From: DASQDN01 sp963844855
GTDB taxonomy: Bacteria > Acidobacteriota > Terriglobia > Bryobacterales > Bryobacteraceae
NCBI GenBank assembly: GCA_963844855.1
Contig: CAWJQP010000069.1
Coordinates: 62,001 to 126,000 of the forward strand
DNA: 64,000 bases
Direction: 5' to 3'
Position 1 is the stretch's first letter. Each line of letters opens with the position of its first letter. The notes under the pieces were generated by a model, which searched no databases, was not told the DNA's origin, and worked only from the letters and a program-made list of their open reading frames with translations. Positions 61,083 through 64,000 of this stretch are shown one piece after another. The translations under genes were made by a program, and so were the position numbers.

Positions 61083-61971
61083 TCAGAAGGCGGATCGGGC
61101 GAAATTGACAGTGACTTTGTCCGTCGCAGTTCGTCCTGCAGAATCCGTGACAGTCAATTCGAAGATGTACGGTACCGGACCGGATGGAAACTGCACAATG
61201 GGGGTCGCGGTATCGGCATTGGAAAGCGCGGCCACCGGACTTTCCGGCGCATTGCTCCAGCGGTATTTCAGGGGACTTCCATCGCTACTAGTGGACTTGG
61301 TTCCGTCGAGTTGGATTTGATTGGAATAGGTAGTGAGATCCTTGGGTCCGGCTACCGCGGTTGGCGTGGCGGGGCGTCCACATCGGTTGGGTTTTTCCTC
61401 GGGACCACCCTCAACGCATGGGATCGAGCTCAAGAATGCAAACATTGCATCCAGATCGCGATCCTCCAAATCCTGATAGACAGGCCACGGCATGACCTGG
61501 AGCAGAGTCGAGACTTGCGGGTGAAGCTTTCTCAAATCGACACCGGTCCTCATCAGCTGCCTTGAAATTCGTAAGACTGCCTGTAACAGGGCCTTCTACG
61601 CTGGGTGTAATGTTGCGAGAGGTGAACGGTCCGAAAGCTATGCCTCCCGCCATAAAGCCCGCGGCATTGACTTTCTTGGCCATGCCCTTGAACGGATCGC
61701 CGTCAGCCTGGTAATTCGGGTTCGTATGACAGTCGTTGCACCCGCCCGCGGCGTTCACCAGATAGCTGCCGTAGCCTACCTGATTCCTGTCCCTGCCAGT
61801 AAAGTCAAGGGGTACTGGCGAGATCGCGAGACCTTTCTGCACGGATGCAGGGTCGTACGTATACGCCGATTGAGCCTTGGCGAAGGGAGCATGGAACATC
61901 GCTCCAGCGCCGATTGTGAACACTGCTCCCAGCACCGACATCGTAAGCTGGCGAACTCGGGTTTCTTTCAT
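61083..61971 (-). pseudogene. c-type cytochrome with PKD-like domain, one frameshift
   Basis: About 295 residues after correction. It has a signal peptide (SVLGAVFTIGAGAMFHAPF), a single haem site GGCNDCHTNP, the segment LRKLHPQVSTLLQVMPWPVY with axial-ligand Met, and LEDRDLDAMFAFLSSIPC, a cytochrome c ending. A C-terminal PKD/Ig-like domain follows (NQIQLDGTKSTSSDG, FELTVTDSAGRTATDKVTV). One extra base near 61559 breaks the frame between the two parts. It lies 43 bp after the peroxidase gene. Confidence 0.75.
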
Positions 61972-62014
61972 TTGTATTCTCCTCAGTATGGTGAATCAAT
62001 AAAAGCTACGTGAA

Positions 62015-64000
62015 TCACTGGATATGAATTCTAACGGTATTGGTCGTTTGCCCGTCGACGGATAGCGCTACATCCACGGCTCCGACACCGCGTAGCGTTC
62101 GGGGAAGTTCGATATTGATCTGATCCTGTCCGGCAAATGTTCCTTGCGGTCCGGCGAAGGCAGCTTCGACTGTCATCGATCCGATCTTTGCGGTAACGGC
62201 GCCTGCGTGATGGCGGATGCCTGTTCCATAGAGTATGAGAAACACCTGCTGATCTTCCGGACCGAGATCGATCGGAGCTAGCTCGAGATTTCCTCCGAGC
62301 CAGTTCGAAGCGTGTTCGTAGCGGTCTGCGCGCCACCGCGGAACGTGACGACGTTGGCTGCGGCCAAGCCCGCCACCCCAAATAGCCCGGGTGAAACGTT
62401 GTTGATCAGGACAGCCGTCCGAAACGGCGTGGCGCCGCCGATAACGCTGATGGTTGCAGGACCAGGAGATGTCCCTTGCGGTACCAGGAAGTTGAACTGT
62501 CCCGGGGAGACGAAGAAGAGCGGCGCGTTGCGAGCGACGCCTGCCGAATCCTCCACCACCACCGTCAGCCCTGCAAGAGTTGTCGGCGCGGGATTCGACT
62601 CTGCAACAGCGGTGGCTGTTGTGAGATTCGAAGCGAACGCTGTGACGATCGAGTCTTGAGCAAGGACTGTTCTCTCAAAGCTTGCTGCATTCGCGGTGAC
62701 GAACCCAGCCGCCGTGAGAGCTTCGATCGAGCATGCGTCGGACATATGGTGCGCGCGGCTTCCATCGGTTCCGATGCCGGCAAGCAGTTCTTCGAAAGTT
62801 TGCAGGGGCGCGGTGTTTCCGTTGCGGCCAACAGCCGGAATTCCGACCCAGCGGTCGGCTGCACTCATTCTGAACGCCGGATTACCGTTCGGTCGTAAGA
62901 TCGAAGCCCCGGTCGCCTGGAGGTGACCGTCGGGAACGCACAATTCGGGATGATCGAAAGGAGCGCGCTCGTAACGCACGCGGTCGTCGGTGAGCGCTTT
63001 CATGAAATTGACCATGTCTGCCTGATCTTGAGCGCTGAGGTTGAGCGTACGAATATCAGGGCCGTTGTCCGTATTAACCGGGAAATCGCCACCACGGTTG
63101 TAGAATTCCATCACTTGCCCGAGCGTGGCCAGCCCGCCGTTATGGAAGTACGGTCCGGTGAACTCGACATTGCGCAGTCCGGGCGTCTTGAAGCGGCCTC
63201 GAGCGGAAGCCGGCGAGTCGTCGGTTGGCAAGGTGGTGGCGAGCGGTTTGCCGAAATCGTCGATCTTTCCCAGGCCAACATCTTCAGCGATGGGTCGGAT
63301 ACCGATATAGAAGTAGCCGGTGTCGCGGCCTTTCTTGAGCGGATCATTGCCGTTGACGCCGCTGTGGGTAGCAAGACTGAACTCGGCGCCCGCATGGCAG
63401 ACAGTGCAGCCCGTACGTCCTGTAAACAATCGCATGCCGGATAGCTCGGAGTTGTTCAAGGCGGTGAGCGGATTTGCCTCTAAACGGTCTATTGGCGCAT
63501 CATCGGATACGAGCGTCGATTCGTATGCTTGAATGGCGAGTCCGAAGAACATGGAGAAGTTGAACTCAGCTTGCGTGAATCGATTCGCCTCGGGTACGGA
63601 CGTCCCCGGGGTCAGCGGGTTTCCCGATTCGTCTACGGATTGGGTCGAATCCCAGTAGGCGGGCTGAAACGCTGCTTTGACCAGATCGAGGTAGACACTG
63701 CCGCGTGGGAATCCCGGAATCCGGCTGTTTGCAAACCGCCCAAGGACGCTATCGTCAGTCGAGATTCGCTGGTTTGCCAACGGTCGCAATGCGAGCATCT
63801 TCTTGCCAACTGTGGGCCAACTGCGCGAGTTGTAGGACATCTCAGCCAGGTTTAGCACCGGACCGACAGACTGGGACGCAAGACTGGACTTGTCGAGCCG
63901 GAGAGGCTCTGGCTTCAGACTTCCAGAGGCTGATGCGAGAATGACGGCTCGGGCATCCGACACGCCAAACGGTGTTGCTCCGGTGAACGTCTCGCTGGCT
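62015..64000 (-). pseudogene. Di-haem cytochrome c peroxidase (MauG-like) with Solibacter C-terminal domain, one frameshift, 5' end off window
   Basis: The minus-strand frame is open to the window edge. The peroxidase part has FTGRTGCTVCHAGAEFSL (haem CxxCH), RGRFKTPGLRNVEFTGPYFHNGG, and a LATLGQVMEFYNRGGDF segment typical of MauG/CcpA. From about 62700 it continues in a C-terminal domain of the Solibacter type (TIGR03437-like): NAASFERTVLAQDSIVTAF, LFFVSPGQFNFLVPQGTSPG, then FLILYGTG and AGQDQINIELPRTLRG. One missing base near 62297 splits this domain. Without it the protein would end at 62015. Confidence 0.8.

Overview
The window looks like a chromosomal segment of an Acidobacteriota genome, most likely from the Solibacter/Bryobacter side of the phylum. 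The evidence is gene content: an Oar-type TonB-dependent receptor with a carboxypeptidase-like N-terminal domain, PadR regulators (one paired with a two-FtsX-domain ADOP permease), a DUF1549/DUF1553 plus DUF1501 pair, several PQQ-propeller proteins, and a di-haem peroxidase carrying a Solibacter-type C-terminal domain (TIGR03437-like). Base composition looks uniform by eye, and I see no integrase, insertion sequence, rRNA, tRNA or CRISPR array.

Layout. 1-10 kb: end of a MATE transporter, a PQQ-propeller protein with an EF-hand insert, a full-length but multiply frameshifted TonB receptor, an alkyltransferase-like protein, a frameshifted glycosidase-like gene, then a translationally coupled cytochrome c / PQQ dehydrogenase / CbiZ operon. 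10-24 kb: cyclophilin, MarR and YceI genes, rsmD-recG, cysK with a cysteine-free Rrf2 regulator, two tandem TlpA-like thiol proteins, a metallopeptidase, an enolase-superfamily dehydratase, ftsY-ribD and a LytS/LytTR-type two-component pair. 24-38 kb: amidohydrolase, PadR-ADOP, pyruvyl-transferase family protein, rlmN, DUF1549-DUF1501, hrcA-grpE-dnaJ. 38-49.6 kb: a nitrate assimilation block, in order a ferredoxin/DmsC-like fusion, NasC-type nitrate reductase, NirB, NirD, a porin and an NrtABCD-type uptake system. 49.5-57.9 kb (minus strand): a nine-gene histidine operon with a phospholipase D-like gene at its end. 57.9-64 kb: an Acidobacteria-type hypothetical gene, non-coding sequence, an arylsulfatase remnant, DUF892 and Mn-catalase genes, and two c-type cytochrome genes.

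The most interesting regulatory signal is upstream of the histidine operon. A 21-codon open frame containing seven His codons is followed by a GC hairpin with a U-run immediately before hisI. A GC segment in the late codons can pair with the 5' arm of that hairpin, as expected for ribosome-mediated transcription attenuation. A second regulatory signal is a nearly identical 19-bp motif, in opposite orientations, in front of the marR gene and the yceI gene next to it.

There are about 16 clean single-base frameshifts in eight genes, ten of them between 2.4 and 6.8 kb. Elsewhere genes are intact. Several frameshifts have the signature of sequence or assembly error rather than decay: removing one base near 49581 repairs the ends of two convergent genes at once. 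Genes called pseudogene here should therefore be read as 'frameshifted in this sequence'.
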